DNA of 14,889 nucleotides from Desulfobacteraceae bacterium (GCA_027032655.1 JALVMZ010000252.1:1-14889); one strand, 5' to 3'; positions 1 to 6,927 are shown, numbered from the stretch's first letter. Program-made: numbers and translations. Notes: generated by a model from the letters alone, not told the origin.

Positions 1-488
1 ATAAAATCAAGCTGAATACCATTCCTGAACGATTCATCAATCTTCACCTCCTCCCCATCCAGCAGAATCTTTGAATAAAAGGGACGCACCACAATACCCT
101 CTTCTCTACTTGAGAGTATCACCACATCATCTGCTAATAATGGAATACCAGTTCTGAGAGCAGCCTTTACAATTGTGCTCTTTCCTGAATCAGAGGGACC
201 CACAATCAGGACCCCATCATTTAAAACAATACAACCTGCATGAAATGCGTAAAGTCCCCTTCTTGCCAGATGTGGAAAAAGGAGACCTCCTATCTCTAAT
301 AAGAGCCTTCTTTTATTGAATTTAATATCAATATCAATATTATTGATATCCTTATGAATAAAGAACTCAAAAAGCTCTTTTATTCCCCTCTCATCCTCAG
401 AAGAGCGAAAATCTATTCTCGCCTTTAATCCGTAGATATCACATTCAAGCATCTTGCCCAGCCTGAATCTGGATAGTTCTTCAGCCAC
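1..488 (-). CDS. HPr-kinase-like P-loop kinase, partial (C-terminus beyond the left edge)
   Basis: My own translation of the minus strand gives 162 residues before the window edge. A Walker A loop GPSDSGKST lies at residues 97-105, followed by LADDVV at 118-123, the acidic pair usual in HprK-type kinases. The layout, a short N-terminal domain and then a P-loop near residue 100, resembles the HprK-related kinases found beside PqqD proteins in peptide-modification clusters rather than the true HPr kinase of sugar regulation. I chose GTG at 488 because it is the first start after an in-frame stop and has GGA about ten bases upstream; ATG at 452 is the alternative. The reading frame overlaps the end of the preceding radical SAM gene by 64 bases (28 with the later start), so the two are probably translationally coupled. 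A related kinase phosphorylates a serine of the lasso peptide paeninodin; by analogy it could phosphorylate Ser/Thr of the peptides encoded upstream. The kinase fold is fairly sure, the substrate is inference. Confidence 0.8.
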   Translation of the reverse strand, partial: MAEELSRFRLGKMLECDIYGLKARIDFRSSEDERGIKELFEFFIHKDINNIDIDIKFNKRRLLLEIGGLLFPHLARRGLYAFHAGCIVLNDGVLIVGPSDSGKSTIVKAALRTGIPLLADDVVILSSREEGIVVRPFYSKILLDGEEVKIDESFRNGIQLDF

Positions 489-1432
489 TCAAGTTTTCCA
501 AATTGCTTATAGCACCAGTTACATAATGAAAGGGGGGCCTTAAGTATCATATCCTTTCTTTTAAATCTCCACCTCAGTATGCCGGGGAGCATTTTCATAT
601 GTCTTATGACCAGATCTTCAATGCTGTGCTCTTTTATATTACCAATACACTCCATGCCTTTATAGTTTCTCCCCCTTCCCACATTGCTGAGATTATTGCA
701 TATAAGATAATTTCCCTGCTCATCAAATCCGAATTTATAAAATGCATTGCATGAGAAAAGGTCATTGAATGGATTGAATCCTTCCACCTTCAATTTAGGA
801 AACATGTTAAACCATGAACATAGTTTCATGAAAATTCTATATATCTCCTCTGGTTCAGGCAGGATACCCTCTATTATCATCTTCTCTGTTGGCTGAATAA
901 ATATAAATGACTGCTGCGAGGCACCCAGCCCGGATGTGAACAGAAGAATTTCCTTTAGCCTGTCCTTATTAATATTGGTGACTGCAGTTTTGATGTAAAA
1001 TGGTATCTCCAGTAGTCTTAAGTAACCTATAGCCTCAATAATTTTACGAAAACTTCCCTCCTTTCGATTTTTGTCATGGATCTCCTCCTCTGAACTATCA
1101 AGACTAAAGCCTATTATATTTATCCTCTCTCTTATTAATGGACTCTTTAAGATGGGAAGCAATCTCTCTTTAAAAAGATATCCATTTGTGAGAATTTCAA
1201 AGTCGATATTATGTTCTGCGAGTAATAAAAATATATCTTCAAGCTGAGGATGTAAAAGTATCTCTCCCAATCCTGTAATCCCTGCATATCTAAATCCCGC
1301 TCTTCTTACTTCACCGATCAACTCTTTAAACAGGTCCTTATCCATATACATGGGTTCCGCATCCATGTTTACAATACAATGAGTGCACGAAAAATTACAG
1401 TAATTAATGATATCTATTGTAGGGGGTTTCAT
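425..1432 (-). CDS. Radical SAM peptide-modifying enzyme, second of a tandem pair
   Basis: 335 residues. The radical SAM [4Fe-4S] motif CX3CX2C is C12, C16, C19, within the first 20 residues. The SAM-binding strand after it reads TGLGE (53-57) instead of the TGGE of its neighbour; GLGE-type variants occur in other radical SAM families. The C-terminal third has a SPASM/twitch-like set of cysteines (C228, C245, C262, C304, C307) with DEQGN between the first two, suggesting at least one auxiliary Fe-S cluster. It shares local blocks with the upstream radical SAM protein (TNGYLFKE near residue 82, then C-x-x-C-Y near the end), so the two are likely old duplicates. It starts inside the last 29 bases of that gene and runs into the kinase gene. 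It is predicted to be cytoplasmic and to modify the small peptides encoded at 2458-2951. The reaction type cannot be read from the sequence; peptide cross-linking or epimerisation are possibilities. Confidence 0.9.
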   Translation of the reverse strand: MKPPTIDIINYCNFSCTHCIVNMDAEPMYMDKDLFKELIGEVRRAGFRYAGITGLGEILLHPQLEDIFLLLAEHNIDFEILTNGYLFKERLLPILKSPLIRERINIIGFSLDSSEEEIHDKNRKEGSFRKIIEAIGYLRLLEIPFYIKTAVTNINKDRLKEILLFTSGLGASQQSFIFIQPTEKMIIEGILPEPEEIYRIFMKLCSWFNMFPKLKVEGFNPFNDLFSCNAFYKFGFDEQGNYLICNNLSNVGRGRNYKGMECIGNIKEHSIEDLVIRHMKMLPGILRWRFKRKDMILKAPLSLCNWCYKQFGKLEWLKNYPDSGWARCLNVISTD

Positions 1433-2399
1433 AGTCCTTTATCCAGTTCATCTTATCAAAAAGATAATAACAGGCTGTGCATGCACCACCTGGCAAATCC
1501 TGAAATATGGGGCTCTTAATAGTCTTTTCCATAAACCATGCAAGTAGCTGGTAATGTCTGATAATCCCTTCCTGGATACCTATCTGCCGTATATTGCCAA
1601 GAAACTCCTTTCCGAAATTATCAGGCTTTGAATCTGCTGCTGGATGGGAAAGATTACAGCAGAAGATAAAATTTCCTTCATGATCAATGCTCAATCCATA
1701 AGCAGGATTGCAGAATCTGAACATCCTGTCATCATCAGAATAGCCTTCTATATTAATATCAATTGAAAAAGAGGAAATAATACTGCTCTGTATATATCTG
1801 ATAATATCCCTGTATTCATCCGGTGATGGCATCAATCCTGCTTTTACCATTCTGGGAGATGGTGTAAGCACAATAAATCCCACATCCCTTACTCCCAGGG
1901 AAGCACAGAGCATTGCAATATCTGGGATTTCATTGATATTTCTATTATAAATTATACTTTTTACAGATACCTCTATCCCTTCCTTAACACAACTCGCAAT
2001 TGCTCCAATAACCTTTTTAAAGCTCCCTTTCTTCCTTATGAAATCATGGGTTTCAGGTGTTGCTCCGTCAAGGCTGAAACAGATACCACTCAGGTATTTC
2101 TTTATCCCGGGATTAATAACAGGGAGAATCTTCTCTTTGAATAGATAGCCATTGGTTACAAAATTAAAGTAGAGTTTATGTTTTGATACAAGTTCAAATA
2201 TGTTCTTTAAATCTGGATGGAGGGCAATCTCCCCTCCTGTAAAGGATATCTCCCTAATTCCGACTGATGATACTTCCTTTAAGATAAAATCCAATAATTC
2301 CAAGGATAGATGAGCCCTTGGTGAGAGTTTATCCCTGATGCAGTGTATGCAATCAAAATTGCAGTGATTTGTTATATCAACAGCAACAGTGCTTATCAT
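1404..2399 (-). CDS. Radical SAM peptide-modifying enzyme, first of a tandem pair
   Basis: 331 residues. CX3CX2C is C13, C17, C20; the GGE motif is intact at 55-57. The C-terminal part carries C230, C247, C248, C307 and C310 around a DHEGN turn, a SPASM/twitch-like auxiliary cluster domain in the same order as in the next gene. ATG at 2399 places the cluster motif 13 residues from the start, normal for short radical SAM proteins, but the ribosome site is poor (only AGAG close to the ATG). It begins 58 bases after the second small peptide gene and overlaps the following radical SAM gene by 29 bases. The neighbourhood (PqqD-like protein, twin small peptides, kinase) argues for a RiPP maturase rather than a metabolic enzyme. 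GeoRSP-like systems also pair two radical SAM proteins with a PqqD protein; from memory this is the closest named architecture, but I cannot confirm homology. Confidence 0.9.
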   Translation of the reverse strand: MISTVAVDITNHCNFDCIHCIRDKLSPRAHLSLELLDFILKEVSSVGIREISFTGGEIALHPDLKNIFELVSKHKLYFNFVTNGYLFKEKILPVINPGIKKYLSGICFSLDGATPETHDFIRKKGSFKKVIGAIASCVKEGIEVSVKSIIYNRNINEIPDIAMLCASLGVRDVGFIVLTPSPRMVKAGLMPSPDEYRDIIRYIQSSIISSFSIDINIEGYSDDDRMFRFCNPAYGLSIDHEGNFIFCCNLSHPAADSKPDNFGKEFLGNIRQIGIQEGIIRHYQLLAWFMEKTIKSPIFQDLPGGACTACYYLFDKMNWIKDYETPYNRYH

Positions 2400-2457
2400 C
2401 TCTATTAAAGATATCGCCCCTCAACACACATCCTTATGGCCATCTGATAAATATTCA

Positions 2458-2703
2458 TCATCTGAATCTTCTCAAAAACGATGCAAGTCTCCTTTGTAGT
2501 GAAACAGATGTGCTAACAACGGCCTCCTGAAGAGATACACTTGTTCTTGAAACAAAGTCTGTTATTCTTTGAGCTGAAATAGTTGTATTCGTGGAAGTTC
2601 TTTGCACGAAAACACTGGTTCTTGTAGCAGTTACCCAGGCAAATACTGTTAGAATCTGGGACTCCTCTTTGATCTCCGGCTTTATATACTTCTTTTTACC
2701 CAT
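2458..2703 (-). CDS. Putative RiPP precursor peptide 1 (cationic, Cys-free)
   Basis: 81 residues starting MGKKKYIKPE. An in-frame ATG at 2739 would add 12 residues, but it lies inside the preceding gene. The ATG at 2703 has AGGA six bases upstream, overlapping the stop codon of that gene, and aligns residue for residue with its paralogue. The N-terminal 18 residues resemble a leader, with Y6, P9 and I11 in a Y-x-x-P-x-(I/V) pattern like that bound by PqqD-type recognition domains in lasso systems. After the conserved F-A-W (21-23) comes a Ser/Thr-rich region with TSVFVQ (29-34), TTISAQ (40-45), TSVSLQ (54-59) and TSVSLQ (65-70), then an Arg-rich end (R71, R72, R78, R79, R81). There is no cysteine, histidine or transmembrane helix. 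A precursor role is inferred from position, leader-like start and duplication. A small amphipathic structural protein is the main alternative. Confidence 0.75.
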   Translation of the reverse strand: MGKKKYIKPEIKEESQILTVFAWVTATRTSVFVQRTSTNTTISAQRITDFVSRTSVSLQEAVVSTSVSLQRRLASFLRRFR

Positions 2704-2711
2704 AATATGTC

Positions 2712-2951
2712 CTATGGTCTGATGAATGAAGTCAGCCACCTCTGAAGAGCAACACCTGTGGAGACAACCTGATTCTGCAATGCAACACTCGTCCTTGAGA
2801 CAAAATCAGTTACGGATTGAGCAAAAAAACTGGTTGAAGTAGCCGCATTCTGAAGTGCCACACTGGTTGAGGTGGCAGTTACCCAGGCATAAACAGTTAA
2901 TATCTTGGAATCCTCCCTTACCTCCGGCTTTATATACCTCTTTTTCCCCAT
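2712..2951 (-). CDS. Putative RiPP precursor peptide 2 (Cys-free)
   Basis: 79 residues starting MGKKRYIKPE; it aligns without gaps to the next peptide until the last few residues. Y6, P9, V11 and the block I17-L18-T19-V20-Y21-A22-W23-V24-T25-A26-T27 are the conserved leader and junction. The four hexamers are TSVALQ (29-34), TSFFAQ (40-45), TSVALQ (54-59) and TGVALQ (65-70). It is less cationic than its twin, and has W72 and a C-terminal Pro. There is no cysteine. The ATG at 2951 lies within the last 22 bases of the PqqD-like gene, which argues for coupled translation; its stop is 8 bases before the next peptide start. The two peptides might be two substrates of the same enzymes or the halves of a two-peptide product. 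Confidence 0.77.
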   Translation of the reverse strand: MGKKRYIKPEVREDSKILTVYAWVTATSTSVALQNAATSTSFFAQSVTDFVSRTSVALQNQVVSTGVALQRWLTSFIRP

Positions 2952-3187
2952 GAAATTCGTTTTCTCTTAAGAACATCAATAAATTCTTCTATATCGCTTT
3001 GAACCTCCTTTTCATCCACATCATATTGTTCCAGTATTATCTCTCTGATCTCTTCAGGAGATCTGCCTTCTCTCATTAATTTAAAAATAAGAAATGCTGT
3101 CTCATTGAAATAGAGGCTTGTTCCATTAACAGTATCTATCAAAACCGCCTTTCCATCCACTTCTGCTATAATAAAGTCTCCTTCCAT
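2930..3187 (-). CDS. PqqD-family RiPP recognition element protein
   Basis: 85 residues with the PqqD pattern: a short beta region (residues 6-20), V-N-G-T-S-L-Y-F-N-E-T-A around residues 20-31 matching the family's 'G..y.LN.TA..IW.L' signature, then helices ending in the usual 'D(V/I)xxFIxxLK' segment. Such proteins bind the leader of a precursor peptide and present it to a radical SAM partner. Residue spacing and length (family about 80-95) fit a stand-alone protein. It is the first gene of the operon, 46 bases downstream of the predicted transcription start, and its 3' end overlaps the first peptide gene by 22 bases. The ribosome site before ATG 3187 is weak, so expression may be modest. 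Confidence 0.85.
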   Translation of the reverse strand: MEGDFIIAEVDGKAVLIDTVNGTSLYFNETAFLIFKLMREGRSPEEIREIILEQYDVDEKEVQSDIEEFIDVLKRKRISWGKRGI

Positions 3188-3240
3188 AATAAATTACCAA
3201 AAAAGATTCACAACTTAAGTAATATTTATTAATTATTTAT

Positions 3241-3269
3241 ATGCTAACATAACTTTAAAACCATGTCAA
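3241..3269 (-). promoter_or_regulatory. Candidate sigma70-type promoter of the RiPP-like operon
   Basis: On the minus strand a perfect TTGACA (complement of 3264-3269) is followed after 17 bases by TAGCAT (complement of 3241-3246, four of six matching TATAAT). It lies in the 113-base gap between the histidine kinase stop and the PqqD-like start. If used, the leader would be about 46 bases. In an AT-rich gap some chance matches are expected. Confidence 0.45.
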
Positions 3270-3300
3270 ATCTGTTAAAAAGGTAGAATATCTTTCCCTT

Positions 3301-5643
3301 TTAGTCTTTAACTTTTGTAAAAAATACGCTGAATCTTGTAAAACCAGAAATGAGACAATCATCTCTTTCCTTACAATATTTGCATTCACTTATCCTTCCA
3401 GGGCATATATCTTTATCCTCAGGGATAAAGCCACATCGCTTAGATTGCATCTCTATTTTGAAATCATACCGCTCAGAAAATATCTTCATCCGGAGAAGAT
3501 CTGCCCCTTTACCCCCTGCATTAAAATCAAACGGCCTCTTGGATGAATAGGCCATTGTCTCAAGAGTGGGGAAAAACCCCTCAAATATTCTTTTTTGATT
3601 CTCTTCTGTTATTCCCACGCCAAAGTCTTTAACTATAAGCTCTGCTCCTTTTCCAGTCCTTTTTACGATTATCTCTATCCTCCCTTCATCAGGTGTATTC
3701 TCAACTGCATTTTTTAGAAGGCCATCAAATACCTTCTTAAGCACATCTTCTGGTATAATAATCTCTGGGGTATCATTTAAATTCATCAATAATTCCACAT
3801 CTCTATGTTCAAATCTTTTTCTAAGTTCATTAACCCTGTCTATAACAAAATCTTTTAGCCTTATTTCAATTGCTTTGCTTTCTCTTGGGGCAAAATAATC
3901 ATCTATCTTGTTTCTTATACGTTTTATTATGTCTCCCTCCCCCAGCTCTTCGACAAGTAATGCCTCAAGCTCGTCTGAACAAACATCCAGAAGAGTAGAG
4001 AGCATACTATGAACTTTGTAATCCCTGTCATGCATTATATCTTCTACCTGATATTGTATCTCAAGTAATCTTTCAAGATTCCTCTCCGCCCTCTGCAGAG
4101 TTGGTTTCCAGAGGTTTTCTGGTAAATCTTTCAATCTCTTGGAAAGGATATTCAACGAGGCAAGGAGGACAGATAGAGGAGTCTTCAATTCATGAGAAAG
4201 GTGATTAATAACTCTGTCTTTTGCTCTGTTAAGGCTTATTACTTCCTGATACGCCTTTTGAAGCTCCTTTGAATATCTGGCATTCTCTATTGATAATGCG
4301 ACACTTCCTGCAATCATATTTAAGAGCTCCACATCATCCTGGTCAAATAAGCCCTCCTTTTTATTTATGGCACACAGGATTCCAATGATTCTATCACTGC
4401 TTCTTAAAGGGACATCAAGCATATTCCTGGTGTGAAACCCCAGTTGTTCATCCACAGATGGATAGAAATCCGGATCTTTTGATGTATCATTTACTATGGC
4501 AACCTCACCTGTCCTTATAACCCTTCCAGCCACACCTTTATCCGCTGGAAACCTTATATTCTTTATCTTCTTCTCCTTTGATTTGTCATCATAGGATGCG
4601 CCCTGAAAAAATAGCTCCTTTTTTTCTTGATCATGGAGTATCACAAGGGCCCCTTCCACATTCAGGAGCTGTTTAACTTCATTTGTAATATAATCCAGTA
4701 GATCCTCCAAGTCAGGGTATTGGGGGAGAGCCATACTGATCCTGAGTAACACCTCCTTATTTCTTGCAAGCTTCTTTTCCTGTGTTATGTCTCTCAAAAT
4801 AACCAGTTGCCCGCCTTCTTCATCTCCATCTTCAGAAAATATAGCCCCTCTCATAACCACATCCAGGATCCTGCCATCCTTGGTAAGCCTCTTGGTCTCC
4901 ACTCTAGAGACTATTTTATCTCTTAGAAGTTTCCTTATATTTTCTGTTGTCTCTTTTTCCAGACCGGGGGGAACATATGGTATCTTTTTGCCCTCAAGTT
5001 CCTTTAAGGTCCATCCAAAGGTCTCTGTAAATGCAGGATTAAGATAAATTACTTTCCCATCCAAGGAAAACACCACTATTGGATACGGGACAAAATCCAG
5101 CAGGGTCTTATAGCGTTTCTCTGCCTTTCTGCTGATTTCATACTGTTTTTGAAGCCGCAATTCTGACTCTTTAAGTGCCCTCTGGGTCAATATCCTCTCT
5201 GTCACATCCCTTGCTATCCCTCTGAATCCTATCTTTTGTCCCTCTTTATTTTTAATCAGACTGGCAGAAAGTTCTATATATCTCTTTTTACCCTGTTTAT
5301 CAATAATCTCCCATAATAGATCTGATACACTCTCTCCTGTCTCATATATCTTATTAAATATCCTGATTGCAGCCCTGGCATGTTCCTCATCCATGAATTT
5401 ACTGAAATTCTGCCATTGAATCTCTTCCCTTGGATATCCAAATACCTTACAGAGGGCATCATTGAAATATATAAAATTCCCATGTATATCCACCTCATAT
5501 ACACCTTCATTTATATTCTCAATAAATGCCTTGTATCGTTCTCCAGAAAGGATCAACTCGGGAGGAGGTCCAGGACATTTAAGTTCAGACGCTGAGTTAT
5601 TGATTCTATTCTTTTTAAGCTTCTGAGACCTATCATCATTCAT
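3301..5643 (-). CDS. Soluble PAS-PAS-GAF sensor histidine kinase with C-terminal Cys cluster
   Basis: 780 residues without a signal peptide or membrane helix, so a cytoplasmic sensor. Order: PAS 1 about 35-155 (ending DVTER), PAS 2 about 177-290 (ending DITQE), GAF about 300-455, short coiled coil, phospho-acceptor box SHELKTP with H484, an extended helical linker, then HATPase_c with N645/N649 (N box), D673-F-G-V-G677 (G1) and GGKGADL near 710 (G2). The region after G2 contains five cysteines (C737, C747, C754, C757, C763) inside the last ATPase strand region; similar CPG..C..C motifs occur, from memory, in other Desulfobacterota-type kinases and might bind a metal or Fe-S cluster. No response regulator lies adjacent, so it is an orphan here. 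It is divergent from rex and directly upstream of the RiPP-like operon on the same strand, which makes a regulatory link possible but unproven. Confidence 0.92.
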   Translation of the reverse strand: MNDDRSQKLKKNRINNSASELKCPGPPPELILSGERYKAFIENINEGVYEVDIHGNFIYFNDALCKVFGYPREEIQWQNFSKFMDEEHARAAIRIFNKIYETGESVSDLLWEIIDKQGKKRYIELSASLIKNKEGQKIGFRGIARDVTERILTQRALKESELRLQKQYEISRKAEKRYKTLLDFVPYPIVVFSLDGKVIYLNPAFTETFGWTLKELEGKKIPYVPPGLEKETTENIRKLLRDKIVSRVETKRLTKDGRILDVVMRGAIFSEDGDEEGGQLVILRDITQEKKLARNKEVLLRISMALPQYPDLEDLLDYITNEVKQLLNVEGALVILHDQEKKELFFQGASYDDKSKEKKIKNIRFPADKGVAGRVIRTGEVAIVNDTSKDPDFYPSVDEQLGFHTRNMLDVPLRSSDRIIGILCAINKKEGLFDQDDVELLNMIAGSVALSIENARYSKELQKAYQEVISLNRAKDRVINHLSHELKTPLSVLLASLNILSKRLKDLPENLWKPTLQRAERNLERLLEIQYQVEDIMHDRDYKVHSMLSTLLDVCSDELEALLVEELGEGDIIKRIRNKIDDYFAPRESKAIEIRLKDFVIDRVNELRKRFEHRDVELLMNLNDTPEIIIPEDVLKKVFDGLLKNAVENTPDEGRIEIIVKRTGKGAELIVKDFGVGITEENQKRIFEGFFPTLETMAYSSKRPFDFNAGGKGADLLRMKIFSERYDFKIEMQSKRCGFIPEDKDICPGRISECKYCKERDDCLISGFTRFSVFFTKVKD

Positions 5644-5740
5644 ATAATTTATCCCTTTCTTAATAATTTCAAAAGGAATGATATATAATATATAAATTAA
5701 ATAAATATTTAAATAGAAATATCACCATTTTGGTTTTATA

Positions 5741-5769
5741 TTGCATTTAAGATTCGAGTAATATATAAA
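5741..5769 (+). promoter_or_regulatory. Candidate promoter of rex
   Basis: TTGCAT at 5741-5746, 17 bases, then TATAAA at 5764-5769 (four and five of six consensus matches). It lies 30 bases before the rex ATG. The region is very AT-rich, so specificity is limited. No convincing Rex operator (TTGT...ACAA) overlaps it. Confidence 0.4.
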
Positions 5770-5798
5770 AGTATATAACATAATTCTGGTGGACAAAG

Positions 5799-6452
5799 AT
5801 GTTTCAGAAGACAAAATCCTTAAAGATACCCCAGGCCACTATTAACCGTTTATCCCTTTATTGCAGGCAATTGGAACTGCTTGAGAAAAAAGGCGAAATC
5901 ATAGTATCTTCTGAAAAGCTGGCCTATCTCTGTGAAGTAAATTCTGCGCAGGTGAGAAAAGACCTCGGCTATTTTGGAGAATTTGGAATCAGAGGAGTAG
6001 GATATCATATTAATGAGCTCAAAAGGGAGATAAAAAGGATTCTTGCCATTGACAGAGAATATAACATGACCCTCGCAGGAGTGGGAAATCTCGGCTCTGC
6101 ACTTTTGAGATATCAAAACTTCCATGAGAGAGGATTCCATTTTGTCTGTGCCTTTGACTCAGATCAAAAGAAGATAGGAGAAGTTATCTCTGGAGTTGAA
6201 ATCAGAGATATTAAAGAGTTACCCATAGTTGTTCAGGAAAAAGAGGTCAAGATTGGAGTAATTGCAACACCTCCATCAAGTGCTCAGAATGTTGCCAATC
6301 TGTTTCTTGATGCCAAGGTAAATGCAATTCTGAATTTTTCACCTGTTCACATACATGTGCCAGAGTGCTGTCTGGTAGAAAATATCGATTTTACACTAAA
6401 GCTGGATGTCATGTTATATAAGAACAGAAATCAAATCGCCCAAGGGATTTAA
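5799..6452 (+). CDS. rex: Redox-sensing transcriptional repressor Rex
   Basis: 217 residues, the normal size for Rex. The N-terminal winged helix (about 1-80) contains the family block S-A-Q-V-R-K-D-L (49-56) followed by the F-G-x-x-G-x-x-G-x-G-Y segment. The Rossmann domain has GVGNLG (94-99) and the acidic residue D120 after the second strand, matching NADH/NAD+ binding. The C-terminal helix that swaps between subunits ends the protein. Rex represses fermentative and respiratory genes until the NADH/NAD+ ratio rises. GGTGG seven bases before ATG 5799 is the ribosome site. It heads a plus-strand run with rnhA five bases downstream and a flavin reductase after that; autoregulation is plausible, but I do not see a good operator upstream. 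Confidence 0.95.
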   Translation: MFQKTKSLKIPQATINRLSLYCRQLELLEKKGEIIVSSEKLAYLCEVNSAQVRKDLGYFGEFGIRGVGYHINELKREIKRILAIDREYNMTLAGVGNLGSALLRYQNFHERGFHFVCAFDSDQKKIGEVISGVEIRDIKELPIVVQEKEVKIGVIATPPSSAQNVANLFLDAKVNAILNFSPVHIHVPECCLVENIDFTLKLDVMLYKNRNQIAQGI

Positions 6453-6457
6453 ATAAG

Positions 6458-6910
6458 ATGCCTAAAAACGGGAATACAGCAATCAAGATATTTGCAGATG
6501 GTGCCTGCAGTGGAAATCCTGGAAAGGGAGGGTATGCAGCGATTATTAAATATGGGGATAAGGTGAAAAAGATAACAGGATGTTCCCATCATACCACCAA
6601 TAACAGGATGGAACTCACCGCAATTATTGAAGCTCTACGGACAATAAAAAGCCCTTGCCATATCCATATCTTTACGGATTCAAACTATGTGGTAAGGGGA
6701 ATGAATGAATGGATAATGAAATGGGAAAAGAATGGATGGAAAAATTCCAGTAAAAAACCCGTGGCAAATAGAGAACTATGGGAGGAATTACTAAGGCTTT
6801 CCTCAAATCATAATATTACATGGAATTGGATCCGGGGTCATGATGGAAACCCTGAAAATGAGCTATGTGACAGGCTGGCAAAAGAGGCCATGTCAAAATG
6901 TAATAAGTAA
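6458..6910 (+). CDS. rnhA: Ribonuclease HI
   Basis: 150 residues, close to the usual 155. The four catalytic carboxylates are D14 (FADGACSGNPG), E52 (NNRMELTA), D74 (FTDSNY) and D138 (CDRLAKEA), with the flexible-loop histidine at H128 (RGHDG). The basic protrusion around KWEKNGWK (88-95) is the substrate handle of type 1 enzymes. It cleaves RNA in RNA:DNA hybrids in the cytoplasm. It starts 5 bases after rex, so it is almost certainly cotranscribed, although no functional connection with redox sensing is obvious. Confidence 0.96.
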   Translation: MPKNGNTAIKIFADGACSGNPGKGGYAAIIKYGDKVKKITGCSHHTTNNRMELTAIIEALRTIKSPCHIHIFTDSNYVVRGMNEWIMKWEKNGWKNSSKKPVANRELWEELLRLSSNHNITWNWIRGHDGNPENELCDRLAKEAMSKCNK

Positions 6911-6927
6911 AAGGAGAATCAGAGGAA

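Larger units (their letters stand above)
2458..2951 (-). repeat. Tandem duplication of precursor-like peptide genes
   Basis: The two small genes are a direct duplication: the products align gaplessly over about 77 residues, with identity concentrated in the leader and in the repeated Thr-to-Gln hexamers. Conserved Thr residues are at 29, 40, 54, 65 and conserved Gln residues at 34, 45, 59, 70 in both copies. The nucleotide copies have diverged, so the duplication is not recent. Confidence 0.8.

Noticed and set aside
2704..2739. Longer start for the first peptide, adding 12 residues
   Set aside because: It would lie inside the preceding peptide gene, has no ribosome site and breaks the gapless alignment with the paralogue, whereas ATG 2703 has AGGA in place.
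2458..2951. Twin peptides as a toxin-antitoxin or phasin-like pair
   Set aside because: There is no DNA-binding or toxin motif, and the leader-like start with adjoining PqqD and radical SAM genes fits precursors better; a structural amphipathic protein remains a weaker alternative.
5697..5712. Inverted repeat TTAAATAAATATTTAA as a Rex operator
   Set aside because: It lacks the TTGT...ACAA ends of known Rex sites, and the region is nearly all A and T, so symmetry is expected by chance.
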